Part shown: in pieces, positions 8,521 to 17,619 of the stretch
Numbering within the stretch: the stretch's first letter is position 1
How the letters are laid out: every line of letters begins with the position of its first letter
Assembly (NCBI RefSeq): GCF_900111305.1
Contig: NZ_FOGS01000002.1
Coordinates: 248,001 to 312,000 of the forward strand
Direction: 5' to 3'
Source: Vreelandella subterranea
Lineage (GTDB): Bacteria > Pseudomonadota > Gammaproteobacteria > Pseudomonadales > Halomonadaceae
DNA length: 64,000 nucleotides
Notes under the pieces: model-generated
What the model saw: only the letters and a program-made list of their open reading frames with translations
Told to the model about the DNA's origin: nothing
Database searches by the model: none
Position numbers and translations under genes: made by a program

Positions 8521-9192
8521 TCACTCCTCGTCGGTTTCGCCCTGCGGGGGGATTGGGCGGGAAGCGGCGCGTAAAGACGCCCGCTGACCTGCCAGCCAAT
8601 GCAGTGCTATCAAGCACATGGCGTTGTCGAGTCTTCCCTGGCCCATGAGTTCCCATACGGTGGGAAAAGACACCACATGAACGCGAATATCTTCATGCTC
8701 TTCAGCCAGGCCATGAACCCCGCCCAGCCCTTGCGTATTGATCAAGCCGCAGAACAGCGTCACGCGCTCGTTACAGGCACCCGGACTGGGATAGTAGGTA
8801 TGCAGTTTGGTCAATTGGCCCACGTGACAACCAGCCTCTTCCAGGGCTTCACGGCGGGCAACCTCTTCCAGTGACTCGCCCTGCTCGACGAGACCCGCCA
8901 CGAGTTCCAGCTTCCATGGGGTATGCGGGTCGTCGACGGCACCGGCACGAAACTGCTCAACCAGCACCAGGCTATCGCGCTCGGGGTCGTAAAGCAGCAC
9001 CCCCACGGCATCAAAGCGATGGTGGACCTCGCGACGCATGACGTCGCTCCACCCGCCTTCAAACAGGCGATGGCGAAGCTCTAACGCTTCCAGGCGAAAA
9101 AAGCCCTGATGCAGCGTTTCGCGTTTGTGGAGTTCAACATCGTCGCGACCTAGCGGCGTATTGAGCAAAGACGTGCTGGCGCTGGATGCCAT
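8521..9192 (-). CDS. nudF: ADP-ribose pyrophosphatase (Nudix)
   Basis: This 223-residue Nudix hydrolase splits ADP-ribose to AMP and ribose 5-phosphate. The Nudix box occupies residues 100-121 and has the expected G, E, REALEE and G positions. The long N-terminal region before it is typical of the dimeric NudF/ADPRase subfamily. It leads the nudF-yqiB-cpdA operon. Its stop lies two bases before the yqiB ATG. Confidence 0.92.
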   Translation of the reverse strand: MASSASTSLLNTPLGRDDVELHKRETLHQGFFRLEALELRHRLFEGGWSDVMRREVHHRFDAVGVLLYDPERDSLVLVEQFRAGAVDDPHTPWKLELVAGLVEQGESLEEVARREALEEAGCHVGQLTKLHTYYPSPGACNERVTLFCGLINTQGLGGVHGLAEEHEDIRVHVVSFPTVWELMGQGRLDNAMCLIALHWLAGQRASLRAASRPIPPQGETDEE

Positions 9193-9264
9193 AAGGCGCT
9201 CCCGGTGATAACAATTGTCCTATTATCAATGCTTGCCACCGGGAATGCCAATTTGTGGAAGATG

Positions 9265-9909
9265 TTATAGCTCGCCGAGCAGCGCCTCAGCGTCACGGCG
9301 CAACGCTTCATCGGATTGTTGGCGACCCTCGCGGGCGGTGCCGTCCACGGCGCGCTGAGCATGCTCCCGAGCCGCCTGGATATTGCCTTCTTCCTGCAGG
9401 AAGGTCGCATAGTAATAGTTGACATCGATGCCGTCAGGGCGAATCTGCAAGGCACGCTGAAACATCTCGTCTGCCGTATCACTATCGCCAAAACCAATCA
9501 GCCCGCCGGGTACGCGGTCGTACAGTGCCCCCAAGGTCACATAAGCAGAGCCGTTATTGCCTTGCGGATCGATCTCGACGGCACGTTCGAGGGTATCCCG
9601 GGCGTCTTTGGCAACGCCCAACGCACCAAGGCCACCACGTTCACGGGCATAAGCGGCCAATACCACCCCTTTCCAGACCAGCACCTCGGCTTCGTCGCTA
9701 TGCTGCTCGGCAAGCTGGGTCACTTCTTCAGCCAGGCCACTAAGCGCAGCCTCCCGCTCGCTTTCAGGCATCTCCGTTACCGTATACTCCCAGCGGTTCT
9801 TCAGCGAGAACAGCTCGCTTTCATAGGCCACCGCATTAAACGACGCGAGTGCCAGCGAACTGCTGAGGGCGGTCATTGCAAAATAGCGCATCAGGTTTGA
9901 GTGAGCCAT
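9265..9909 (-). CDS. Exported TPR-repeat protein
   Basis: The start is ATG 9909 after AAGGAG (9915-9920 region), giving 214 residues. A Sec signal peptide is visible (MRYFAMTALSSSLALASFNAVA). The mature protein contains tetratricopeptide-like helices, for example DTLERAVEIDPQGNNGSAYV and DEMFQRALQIRPDGIDVNYYYATFLQEEG. It resembles the periplasmic TPR proteins annotated as TRAP-associated TatT components, but no transporter is adjacent. A scaffold role in the periplasm is inferred. It is monocistronic and sits between nudF and greB. Confidence 0.7.
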   Translation of the reverse strand: MAHSNLMRYFAMTALSSSLALASFNAVAYESELFSLKNRWEYTVTEMPESEREAALSGLAEEVTQLAEQHSDEAEVLVWKGVVLAAYARERGGLGALGVAKDARDTLERAVEIDPQGNNGSAYVTLGALYDRVPGGLIGFGDSDTADEMFQRALQIRPDGIDVNYYYATFLQEEGNIQAAREHAQRAVDGTAREGRQQSDEALRRDAEALLGEL

Positions 9910-10097
9910 TATCAACTCCTTAGCTTGTTGTTGTATCACTGTTTTGTTGTATCACTGTCATCAGGCAAAGTAAGCCACCCAGACAATGTAACGAACGTTT
10001 GAATTAATCGCCAGTCGCAAATCATTGGCGCGACTCTTCACCGTACCCCGGCAAATCGCGTTAAAGTGGGGATCGCCTAACCAGAAGGGAGTTGGCA

Positions 10098-10637
10098 ATG
10101 AAAGGCCGCAACATGACACGTTGGCGCGACCCGGCAAAAGACCCGCGCCAGGAACCAAAAAGCAACCTGATTACCGCTGAGGGTGCAGCCCGCCTACGAG
10201 GCATCCTGGACCATCTCTCGCGGGTAAAACGCCCGCAAATTTCGGCGAAAGTGGGCGAAGCGGCCGCCCAGGGTGACCGCAGTGAAAACGCGGATTACAC
10301 CTACAACAAAAAGGAACTCAATCGCGTCATCGCCCGCATTCGTTACCTCACCAAGCGCCTGGATGAGCTCCAGGTGGTGGACCGCCTGCCAGCCAACACG
10401 CAAAAAATATTCTTCGGGGCCTTTGTCAGCCTGGAAGACGAAGAAGGTGAAACGCTGTCTCTACGTATTGTTGGCCACGATGAAACCGATACGCAAAAAC
10501 GCTGGATCAGTATCGATGCCCCCATGGCCAAGGCCTTGCTGGGCAAGGAAGTGGGCGAGGATATAACGGTGCTCACGCCCAACGGCGAGACGTTCTATAC
10601 CGTGACGGCCATTGACTATGCCCCCAACAGTAATTAA
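10098..10637 (+). CDS. greB: Transcript cleavage factor GreB
   Basis: This 179-residue protein has an N-terminal coiled coil with the conserved tip GDRSENADYTYNKKE. The acidic residues there enter the RNA polymerase secondary channel to stimulate cleavage of backtracked RNA. A C-terminal FKBP-like domain (GAFVSLEDEEGE...) follows. ATG 10098 is chosen because AGAAGGGA lies at 10083-10090. The product has about 20 extra basic N-terminal residues compared with E. coli GreB (158 aa). The gene is convergent with rsmC; the two stops overlap in TTAA. Confidence 0.93.
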   Translation: MKGRNMTRWRDPAKDPRQEPKSNLITAEGAARLRGILDHLSRVKRPQISAKVGEAAAQGDRSENADYTYNKKELNRVIARIRYLTKRLDELQVVDRLPANTQKIFFGAFVSLEDEEGETLSLRIVGHDETDTQKRWISIDAPMAKALLGKEVGEDITVLTPNGETFYTVTAIDYAPNSN

Positions 10638-11632
10638 GCGCGATAGACCCTGAACCGGCGATTATCCGCCAGGGTCTGGAACTGTTCAAACGCACTCTGG
10701 AGCAGGTCCGGATAAGGCAGGAACGCATTGGCAACCAGCATCAATTGACCCGCTGACGTCAAGTGGGCCGGCGCCTGGCGGATCAGGCGCTGACTGGGCC
10801 CATAGCTGACATCACGCTCCTGATGGAAGGGCGGATTGCTGACGATGAGATCAAAGCGTTCGCCCTGCAAAGCGCTGAATACATCACTTTGCAATACACG
10901 GCCTTCGAGCCCGTTAACCCTCAGCGTTCGCTGGGTCGACTCAACCGCAAAGGCGCTGACATCCACCGCGGTGACCTGATGCCCGCGATGGGCCAGCCAG
11001 GCGCTGATAATCCCGTCTCCGCAGCCCATATCCAGCACGCGCAGAGGGGTGCTGAGTGGTGTGCTGGGAAGTTCGCCATCCAGAACGTCCAGGAGCAGCC
11101 GGGTGCCTTCGTCGACCTTGCCATGGCCAAACACGCCGGGGTGGCTGATCAGTGTCAGACCCAGTGCGTCGAAGCGCGTCCACACATCGTCCCCGGAAGC
11201 GCGCTTTACAGTGCGAGTCGCAAATAGGGAACAGCGTCGGGCGTTATCCAGCTTGTCGCACTCCATGCCCCGTTCGGCGAGCACCTTGGGGACGCGCTTG
11301 ATACCACCATTGTGTTCGCCGACGACCTCTATCGGCGTGTCGGCTGGCAAACCCTCACATAGCCACTCCAGCCACCAGATACCCAACTGATGGGCCTTGG
11401 GCCAGAACAGCACCACCTCGCCTGCCAGAGACTCAACGCTCTCCTCCTCAAACGGGCTAAACGCTGACTTATCCCGAGCGCGCCAAGCATCAAGCACGGC
11501 CAAGTCAGCACTGATAACCCCCGCTGACTGATCGATCAGCCAGGGGTCCAGCGGCGGACCGACCACCCAGAGTGGCCCATGGCGAACTGGCTGTCGTTCA
11601 AGCAATTGGCAGGCAGGCGTTTGGGCACTCAT
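10634..11632 (-). CDS. rsmC: 16S rRNA (guanine-1207-N2)-methyltransferase
   Basis: This 332-residue protein has the two-domain RsmC layout. An N-terminal degenerate methyltransferase-like domain (1-170) is followed by a catalytic SAM-binding domain with VLDMGCGDGIISAWLAHRG and the guanine-N2 motif SNPPFHQ. It methylates G1207 of 16S rRNA in the 30S subunit. Its start overlaps the cmoM stop by four bases, so two RNA methyltransferases are co-translated here. Confidence 0.93.
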   Translation of the reverse strand: MSAQTPACQLLERQPVRHGPLWVVGPPLDPWLIDQSAGVISADLAVLDAWRARDKSAFSPFEEESVESLAGEVVLFWPKAHQLGIWWLEWLCEGLPADTPIEVVGEHNGGIKRVPKVLAERGMECDKLDNARRCSLFATRTVKRASGDDVWTRFDALGLTLISHPGVFGHGKVDEGTRLLLDVLDGELPSTPLSTPLRVLDMGCGDGIISAWLAHRGHQVTAVDVSAFAVESTQRTLRVNGLEGRVLQSDVFSALQGERFDLIVSNPPFHQERDVSYGPSQRLIRQAPAHLTSAGQLMLVANAFLPYPDLLQSAFEQFQTLADNRRFRVYRA

Positions 11633-12438
11633 TCGCGGGTCTCCGGTTTGCTGAGGGTATAAAGCAGGTAGCGACCCAGACGCCAGTGGGGGTCCTGTCG
11701 GCAGTAGCGTTTTTCCAGCGCCAGCAACGTATCGCGCTCGTGCGGCGCTACCGCGGGCTGGCGTAAATAGTCCTGAAAGACCCGGATACCGGCCACCGAC
11801 TCAACAACCAGGCCATTTTCCTCGCTCCACTGCACGACCTGGTCGTGGGCGATGGGCGAAATGGGCGTCAGTCGCTGCCCCCTGCCCTGCCCCTCTAGCT
11901 GGTCGCTTAAGGCTTTTTGCAAGTTGCCCTTGATGGCATTGGACAAGCGCAGCGCATCACGGTTAAACACCATGAGACTCAGTTGGCCGCCGGGAGCGAG
12001 CAAGTCCGCCAGCGACTGCATGGCCAAACGCGGCTCACCGAGCCACTCCAGCACCGCATGGCAGGCAATGAGTGGCCATGGGCCTGGAGCAAACTGCCCG
12101 ACCGTTTGCAGAGGCGCTTGCAGGTAATCGATCGCATTGTCGGGCAGTTCATTGGCGACGCGATGCCAGTTCTTGGCATGGTCCAGCATCTCCCCAGAGG
12201 GCTCTGTCATCGTGACCCTATGCCCTCGCTTTGCGAACCACGCGGCTTGCTGGCCAAGGCCACCGCCGATATCCAATACCGTTTGCTGCTGTAAATTCAG
12301 CATCTGCGGCAATAGATAGTCGAGCATTGCCAGGCGCAACTCACCTCTCGGCGCCTGGTAAAGCGAGCGGGAGAACTTGTCGACCAGGCCGTCGAAGTAA
12401 CGGTCGCCCGCTTGGGTCAATTCATAACGTGGGTGCAT
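11629..12438 (-). CDS. cmoM: tRNA 5-carboxymethoxyuridine methyltransferase
   Basis: This 269-residue class I SAM methyltransferase has VLDIGGGLGQQAAWFAKRGH as motif I and the family-specific segments CHAVLEWLGEPRLAMQSL, GVRVFQDYL-like (GIRVFQDYLRQ) and LEKRYCRQDPHWRLGRY. These match E. coli CmoM (formerly SmtA), which methylates cmo5U34 to mcmo5U34 in tRNA. It is the first gene of cmoM-rsmC. Confidence 0.88.
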   Translation of the reverse strand: MHPRYELTQAGDRYFDGLVDKFSRSLYQAPRGELRLAMLDYLLPQMLNLQQQTVLDIGGGLGQQAAWFAKRGHRVTMTEPSGEMLDHAKNWHRVANELPDNAIDYLQAPLQTVGQFAPGPWPLIACHAVLEWLGEPRLAMQSLADLLAPGGQLSLMVFNRDALRLSNAIKGNLQKALSDQLEGQGRGQRLTPISPIAHDQVVQWSEENGLVVESVAGIRVFQDYLRQPAVAPHERDTLLALEKRYCRQDPHWRLGRYLLYTLSKPETRE

Positions 12439-12573
12439 TCAATGGGCCGAGCGTTGTCTCAAAGCTGTGTAGTTTAACTTGCTTGAACGCGGAACGCTTG
12501 CCAGCCTTAACGGAATAGAACTCAACCCAACGGCAAACTTTAACGCTCGCTAACAAACATAAGAATAAATGCT

Positions 12574-12602
12574 ATTGTTGCCATGGCTCGGCGATCAACA
12601 AT
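12574..12602. promoter_or_regulatory. Inverted repeat before kdgK, candidate operator
   Basis: ATTGTTG and CAACAAT form a perfect 7-bp inverted repeat with a 15-bp spacer, ending 18 bp upstream of the kdgK ATG. The position suits a repressor site or a promoter-proximal operator for the KDG module. No regulator gene is adjacent. Confidence 0.35.
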
Positions 12603-12620
12603 ATAAAGGAATAATTTACC

Positions 12621-13604
12621 ATGTCTCATTCCACCTCTACCCCACCAGAAGTTCTCACCTTTGGCGAAGCCATGGCCATGTTTGTCGCGGATTCGCCGGG
12701 GGAGTTATCCGGCATTGAGGGATTCCAGCGCCGCTTGGCCGGTGCCGACAACAATGTTGCCATCGGCCTCTCAAGGTTAGGCTTTCACGTGGGCTGGCTA
12801 AGCCGGGTGGGTAGCGACAGCTTCGGCAAGTTTATTCAGGCGGCTTTAACAGCGGAAGGTATCGATGATCGCTATATACACGCCGATGCACAGCACCCTA
12901 CCGGGCTGCTCTTTAAAGAGCAGGCCCAAAATGGCGCCGACCCGCGAGTCGAATATTTCAGACGTGGCAGTGCTGCCAGTCACCTGACTGTTGACGACGC
13001 CCGGAGTGTCGACTTTCAAGCACTTAACCACCTTCACGCGACGGGCATTACACCGGCGTTATCTGAAAGCGCCTGCCAGCTTAGCCATCATTTGATGGAA
13101 CAGGCCCGCGCCCATGGCGCGAGCATTTCCTTCGACCCCAATTTGCGGCCGTCACTTTGGCCCAGCGAAAACGTTATGCGGTCGACCCTCAACGAACTCG
13201 CCGGCCGTGCCGACTGGGTACTCCCGGGGATTTCCGAAGGCCAGCTACTCACGGGGCAGAAGACGCCTTACGACATAGCAGGCTACTATCTGGACCAAGG
13301 CGCCTCCGCGGTGATTATCAAACTGGGCCCGGAAGGCAGCTATTACCGTGGCAACCTGGATGGGCAAGAGGAGAGCTTTACGGTAAACGGTTGCCCTGTC
13401 GCTGAAGTAGTGGATACCGTAGGCGCAGGCGATGGCTTTGCCGTTGGTGTGATTAGCGCTCTGCTTGACGGGGCTACGGCACGCCAAGCCGCCCGGCGGG
13501 GAAATCTAATCGGTGCTCAGGCCATTCAGGTGATTGGTGATATGGAGGGCCTGCCTAGTCGCGAGCGTTTACAGGCGCTTGAAGCAGAGCAGTCCTCTGA
13601 TTAA
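12621..13604 (+). CDS. kdgK: 2-keto-3-deoxygluconate kinase (PfkB family)
   Basis: This 327-residue ribokinase-fold enzyme phosphorylates 2-keto-3-deoxy-D-gluconate to KDPG. Evidence is the N-terminal GEAMAMFV start, the sugar-binding AGADNNVAIGLSRLG, and the C-terminal PfkB signature DTVGAGDGFAVGV with the catalytic Asp in GAGDG. AAAGGAAT precedes the ATG. It heads kdgK-ghrB-HAD-kduD, and the convergent uxuA supplies the KDG substrate. A KDPG aldolase is not in the window. Confidence 0.88.
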   Translation: MSHSTSTPPEVLTFGEAMAMFVADSPGELSGIEGFQRRLAGADNNVAIGLSRLGFHVGWLSRVGSDSFGKFIQAALTAEGIDDRYIHADAQHPTGLLFKEQAQNGADPRVEYFRRGSAASHLTVDDARSVDFQALNHLHATGITPALSESACQLSHHLMEQARAHGASISFDPNLRPSLWPSENVMRSTLNELAGRADWVLPGISEGQLLTGQKTPYDIAGYYLDQGASAVIIKLGPEGSYYRGNLDGQEESFTVNGCPVAEVVDTVGAGDGFAVGVISALLDGATARQAARRGNLIGAQAIQVIGDMEGLPSRERLQALEAEQSSD

Positions 13605-13641
13605 CTCGCCTCGCTTTTTTATAGCCGCCCAGGAGACAACA

Positions 13642-14616
13642 ATGAAAAAACGCCTAGTGGTTCAAGGACGACTCAGCGATGCTCAGCGAGCAACGCTTGA
13701 TGACTTGTTTAAAGTAGACGTGCTGCCGAAAACGACCGCCCTTGATGCCCCTGAGAACCGCACGCTGTTAGCTGACGCTCATGGCATTATCGGCTCCGGC
13801 TTGGCGATTACGCCCGAGTTGCTAGAAGCGGCACCTAAGCTGGAGGTCATATCCACCATATCGGTCGGCTACGACAACATCCCCGTCGATGAACTGACCG
13901 AACGCGGCATTATGCTGTGCAACACGCCGGATGTGCTTACCGAAACCACTGCTGATACAGGCTTTACGCTGATCATGGCCACTGCGCGCCGGGTGGTGGA
14001 ACTAGCCGAGTGGGTGAAAGCGGGCCAATGGCAAGCCAGCATTGGCCCGGCGCTGTTTGGTAGCGATGTGCATGGCAAAACCCTGGGCATGGTGGGCTTT
14101 GGCCGCATTGGGCAGGCCGTCGCCCGACGCGGCGCCCTTGGCTTTGGCATGCCGGTGCTCTACTCCAACGCTTCCCCCAAACCCGCCTTGGAACATGAGT
14201 TTGGCGCCCAGCGGCGCGAGCTTACCGAACTGTTGGCCGAGGCCGACTTTGTGTGCGTCACAGTTCCCCTCAATGCAGAGACCGAACACCTGATCGGCGC
14301 CAAAGAGTTCGCGCAAATGAAGCCAACCGGCATTTTCATCAATATCGCCCGCGGCAAAGTCGTCGATGAAGCAGCCTTGATACACGCCCTGGAGAACGGT
14401 GTTATTCAAGCAGCCGGGCTGGATGTCTTCGAGCAGGAGCCGCTCGCCGCTTCATCACCGCTACCGAAGATGTCCAATGTGGTCGCTTTGCCCCATATCG
14501 GCTCCGCCACCCATGAAACCCGCGACGCCATGGCCCAGCGGGCGGTGGATAATATTCGCCTGGCGCTTCAGGGCGAGCGGCCAATTAGCCTGGTCAATCA
14601 GGAAGCCTATCAATGA
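13642..14616 (+). CDS. ghrB: 2-ketoaldonate / glyoxylate reductase (GhrB-like D-2-hydroxyacid dehydrogenase)
   Basis: ATG 13642 follows AGGAG at 13631-13635; the product is 324 residues. It has the D-2-hydroxyacid dehydrogenase fold with the NAD(P) motif GMVGFGRIGQAVARR. The catalytic residues are the Arg in NIARGKVVDE, the Glu in FEQEPL and the His in LPHIGSAT. Similarity to E. coli GhrB/TkrA points to reduction of 2-keto-D-gluconate, hydroxypyruvate or glyoxylate. Its place between kdgK and kduD favours a 2-ketoaldonate role. It overlaps the next gene by ATGA. Confidence 0.82.
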   Translation: MKKRLVVQGRLSDAQRATLDDLFKVDVLPKTTALDAPENRTLLADAHGIIGSGLAITPELLEAAPKLEVISTISVGYDNIPVDELTERGIMLCNTPDVLTETTADTGFTLIMATARRVVELAEWVKAGQWQASIGPALFGSDVHGKTLGMVGFGRIGQAVARRGALGFGMPVLYSNASPKPALEHEFGAQRRELTELLAEADFVCVTVPLNAETEHLIGAKEFAQMKPTGIFINIARGKVVDEAALIHALENGVIQAAGLDVFEQEPLAASSPLPKMSNVVALPHIGSATHETRDAMAQRAVDNIRLALQGERPISLVNQEAYQ

Positions 14617-15308
14617 ATTCTTCGCCGAACACGACCACACCGCTCTGCCTGCTGTTTGACTGCGATGGCACCCTGGTGGATAGCGAGATACTGCTTGCCG
14701 AGGTGATGGGCGAGATTCTTCCCGAATTCGGCTTACCCTTTTCAGCCCGGCAGTATATGGATGAGTTTCGCGGGGTACGTTTCAAGACCATCGTTCAAAC
14801 CCTGGAAAAGCGTTTTCAGGCGCTGGAAGAAGGCGCCTTCTCCCAGCTTGAAGCAGGCATGCGGGCACGCATGGAAGCCCGGATGCGTGCCGAACTGGTA
14901 GCGATCGCTGGCATACCCGCCGTGTTAGAACAGTTAAGCAACCACCCCATGGCCGTGGTCTCCAATGGCCCCGAGCGAAAAATTCGCTGCGCGTTGGAAA
15001 GCACCGCGCTCGGCCATCATTTTGAAGGCAGGCTGTTCAGCGCCTACACCCTTAATGTGTGGAAACCCGACCCCGAGCTGTATCGCAAGGCGGCGGCCGC
15101 CTTGGGCTATACTCCCCAGCAGTGTGTGGTGATCGATGATGCGGCGGTGGGTGTCGAGGCGGGTCTGGCGGCGGGCATGCACGTGATTCATCTCAACCAC
15201 TTTCCTGAGGAAGAAACCACCCCCGACGGTGCGATCGGCATTCTGCATGCCAGTGAATTACCCGCCGCTATTGAAAACCTATCCACCAATGTCACTGCTG
15301 ACGTTTAG
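14613..15308 (+). CDS. HAD-superfamily sugar-phosphate phosphatase (YieH/6-phosphogluconate phosphatase-like)
   Basis: This 231-residue HAD subfamily IA enzyme has motif I LLFDCDGTLVDSE, motif II VVSNGPE, the Lys in VWKPDPELY and motif III VIDDAAVGVEAG. It most resembles E. coli YieH, which dephosphorylates 6-phosphogluconate. It is translationally coupled to the ghrB-like gene. It may clear dead-end phosphorylated aldonates produced by KdgK side activity. That role is inferred. Confidence 0.8.
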   Translation: MNSSPNTTTPLCLLFDCDGTLVDSEILLAEVMGEILPEFGLPFSARQYMDEFRGVRFKTIVQTLEKRFQALEEGAFSQLEAGMRARMEARMRAELVAIAGIPAVLEQLSNHPMAVVSNGPERKIRCALESTALGHHFEGRLFSAYTLNVWKPDPELYRKAAAALGYTPQQCVVIDDAAVGVEAGLAAGMHVIHLNHFPEEETTPDGAIGILHASELPAAIENLSTNVTADV

Positions 15309-15356
15309 TGCCTGGAAGTTGGCACTTATTGGTGTAGTGCAGCGCAAGAGGATTCT

Positions 15357-16109
15357 ATGAGGTTATTTTCATTGCAAGACCAAGTGGCGATGGTCACCGG
15401 CTGCAACAAAGGCTTGGGCCAGGGCATGGCCGTGGCGCTGGCCGAAGCGGGTGCTGATATTGTCGGTGTCAGCCGCCGCCCTGCCGAGAAAACCCGCCAG
15501 CAGGTTGAAGCACTGGGAAAGCGCTTTTACGCTGTTGAAGCAGAGTTAGGCAATGATTCGCCTAGCGATATTGTTCATCAAGCGGTCACTCAGGCGGGCA
15601 AGCTGGATATCTTGGTCAATAATGCGGGCACGATTCGCCGGGCACCGGCTATCGAGTTCACCGAAGACGACTGGGACACGGTGATCGACATCAACCTAAA
15701 GGCAGCGTTTTTTCTCTCCCAGCAGGTGGCCAAACACCTCATTGAACGTGAAGCCCCGGGCAAGATCGTCAATATTGCCTCCCTGCTGTCGTTCCAAGGC
15801 GGTATTCGCGTTCCCTCCTACACCGCCAGCAAAAGCGGGATCCTCGGCCTGACCCGCCTGATGGCCAACGAATGGGCGGCCCATGATATAAACGTCAATG
15901 CCATCGCCCCGGGGTACATGGCGACCGATAATACCCAGGCACTGCGCGACGACCCCAAGCGCCACGATGAAATACTCGGACGCATTCCAGCGGGCCGGTG
16001 GGGCACGCCCGAAGATCTGGCGGGTGCCGTGATCTTTTTATGCTCCGACGCTGCCCGCTACGTTCATGGTCAGACGCTGGCGGTAGATGGCGGCTGGCTA
16101 GCCCGCTAA
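15357..16109 (+). CDS. kduD: 2-deoxy-D-gluconate / 2-keto-3-deoxygluconate dehydrogenase (SDR)
   Basis: This 250-residue short-chain dehydrogenase has the cofactor motif TGCNKGLGQGMA (residues 14-25), NNAG and the catalytic YTASK with upstream Ser. Its C-terminal HGQTLAVDGGWLAR is typical of KduD. The enzyme reduces 2,5-diketo-3-deoxygluconate to KDG in pectate and uronate breakdown. It is the last gene of the kdgK operon. It ends 27 bp from uxuA in a convergent junction with an 11-bp inverted repeat spanning both gene ends. Confidence 0.87.
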   Translation: MRLFSLQDQVAMVTGCNKGLGQGMAVALAEAGADIVGVSRRPAEKTRQQVEALGKRFYAVEAELGNDSPSDIVHQAVTQAGKLDILVNNAGTIRRAPAIEFTEDDWDTVIDINLKAAFFLSQQVAKHLIEREAPGKIVNIASLLSFQGGIRVPSYTASKSGILGLTRLMANEWAAHDINVNAIAPGYMATDNTQALRDDPKRHDEILGRIPAGRWGTPEDLAGAVIFLCSDAARYVHGQTLAVDGGWLAR

Positions 16110-16147
16110 ACAATATCAAGCGGTGAACTGTTGTGACTAGCCAGCCG
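16091..16147. repeat. 11-bp perfect inverted repeat joining the kduD and uxuA 3' ends
   Basis: CGGCTGGCTAG (16091-16101) lies in the last codons of kduD. Its exact reverse complement CTAGCCAGCCG (16137-16147) lies in the last codons of uxuA. The 35-nt spacer would be a long loop and there is no T-run. It could act as a weak bidirectional terminator. Confidence 0.55.
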
Positions 16148-17315
16148 TCGACTGCTGCACCACGAACTCCACGCCACGCAATTCAGCCAAGCCGCGCATG
16201 CGCCCGTATAGTGGGTAGCCCGGTGCCGTATGGCGCTGTTGATCATCGAGCAGTTGGTGACCGTGATCCGGGCGCATTGGTAAGCGCCCCCCGCCCTCGC
16301 GTTCACGGCGTCGCTCTTCTTTCACCAGCGCATGAATAACACCCACCATGTCCACATCACCGGCTAGGTGCGACGCCTCGTGAAAAGAGAGGTTATCCGC
16401 TTCGCGCTGGGTGGCACGCAGATGGATAAAATGAATATGTGGGGCAAAGTGGCGAGTCATGGCCACCAAATCATTATCTTCACGAACGCCGTAAGAGCCT
16501 GTGCAAAACGTCAAACCATTGGCGGGGCTGGGCACGCGGTCGATAATCCACTGAGCATCCTCGCGCGTCGATACCACCCGTGGCAGCCCCAGCAGTGACC
16601 TGGGCGGGTCATCCGGGTGGATGGCCATACGAATGCCCACCTCTTCCGCCACTGGAATAACCGCCTGCAGAAAGTAACCCAGGTTTTCTCGCAGCCGGGC
16701 TGCGTCGACATTGGCATACTCTTCCAACACAGCACGAAACTGCTCAAGGGTGTAATGCTCTTCGGCGCCGGGCAGCCCGGCGATCAGCGTATTGACTAAT
16801 TTTTCACGGCCAGCGCTATCCAAGCCTTCCAGATAACGACTTGCCTGAGCTTTATCATCAGCGCTGTAGTCTTTCTCAGCCCCTGGCCGCTGCAGCAGGT
16901 ATAGATCGAAGGCCGCAAAAGCCACCTGATCAAAACGCAGCGCCAAGGCACCATCAGCTAATTCATAGGTCAGATCAGTGCGTGTCCAATCGAGTACCGG
17001 CATGAAGTTATAGCAAACGGTGTCGATACCGCAGGCCGCCAGGTTACGCAGTGTCTGGCAATACGTTTCGATCAGCGCGTCACGTTCTGGCAGCCCTTTC
17101 TTGATCGACTCATGTACCGGGACGCTCTCCACCACCGACCATGTCAGGCCAGCAGCTTCGATCATCTGCTGACGCTCACGGATCGCCTCAACCGGCCATA
17201 CCTGATCATTAGGCACCCCATGCAGGGCGGTAACGATACCGGTTGCGCCTGTCTGACGGATTTCTTCCAGACGGATGGCATCCTGCGGGCCAAACCAGCG
17301 CCATGTATGTTCCAT
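16137..17315 (-). CDS. uxuA: Mannonate dehydratase
   Basis: This 392-residue TIM-barrel enzyme converts D-mannonate to 2-keto-3-deoxygluconate, feeding kdgK. It starts with [14 protein letters not shown] and carries the metal-site segments [29 protein letters not shown] and [11 protein letters not shown]. The length equals the E. coli enzyme. ATG 17315 is chosen because GGAGGGG lies just upstream. A 40-residue remnant of uxuB ends 10 bp upstream, so uxuA was probably second in a uxuB-uxuA operon whose first gene is now deleted. Its present promoter is unclear. Confidence 0.93.
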   Translation of the reverse strand: MEHTWRWFGPQDAIRLEEIRQTGATGIVTALHGVPNDQVWPVEAIRERQQMIEAAGLTWSVVESVPVHESIKKGLPERDALIETYCQTLRNLAACGIDTVCYNFMPVLDWTRTDLTYELADGALALRFDQVAFAAFDLYLLQRPGAEKDYSADDKAQASRYLEGLDSAGREKLVNTLIAGLPGAEEHYTLEQFRAVLEEYANVDAARLRENLGYFLQAVIPVAEEVGIRMAIHPDDPPRSLLGLPRVVSTREDAQWIIDRVPSPANGLTFCTGSYGVREDNDLVAMTRHFAPHIHFIHLRATQREADNLSFHEASHLAGDVDMVGVIHALVKEERRREREGGGRLPMRPDHGHQLLDDQQRHTAPGYPLYGRMRGLAELRGVEFVVQQSTAG

Positions 17316-17325
17316 CTCCCCTCCT

Positions 17326-17448
17326 TTATAAACTGTGCTCAAGCGATGCGAGGGCTTCATCCAGACCGCTTTGGATTAACGTCTGATACGCGGTCAGTGC
17401 GGACTGGGCAAACGGCTTATCTGATGCCAGTTCCTGATACCCCATCAT
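17326..17448 (-). pseudogene. uxuB: 3' remnant of fructuronate reductase uxuB
   Basis: A short frame of 40 codons ends in TAA 10 bp before uxuA. Its [20 protein letters not shown] segment lines up with the C-terminus of E. coli UxuB (FVGAVTAAYQQLCERGAREC), including spacing to the final AL residues. An in-frame TAG lies seven codons upstream of the first Met, so the remaining ~450 residues are absent. The position directly before uxuA is where uxuB belongs. I read this as a deletion or replacement scar at the left edge of the sugar-acid island. Confidence 0.7.
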
Positions 17449-17530
17449 CCATGGCCAAAAAGGCGGCTACTGAACAAAGCCGGCCGCTCACAAAGCCTTG
17501 ACTCAACTCAAAGGCTCATATAAACGTGTA

Positions 17531-17554
17531 GTATACTGGCATGACAGCTATACC
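17531..17554. promoter_or_regulatory. Candidate GntR operator upstream of the UxaA-family gene (site B)
   Basis: GTATACTGGCATGACAGCTATACC lies 66 bp before the ATG at 17620. Its reverse complement begins GGTATAGCTGTCATGCC and contains GTATAC. It resembles the GTATGACA-type sites at 19237, 26081 and 29116 but is the most divergent of the four. It also recalls the GGTATA repeats bound by NanR-type FCD regulators. Confidence 0.4.
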
Positions 17555-17619
17555 ATCACACCAAGAATAGCCCTGAGCTCGACGGTATGCGAACTGCCTG
17601 TCGCGATTTGGAGAACACG

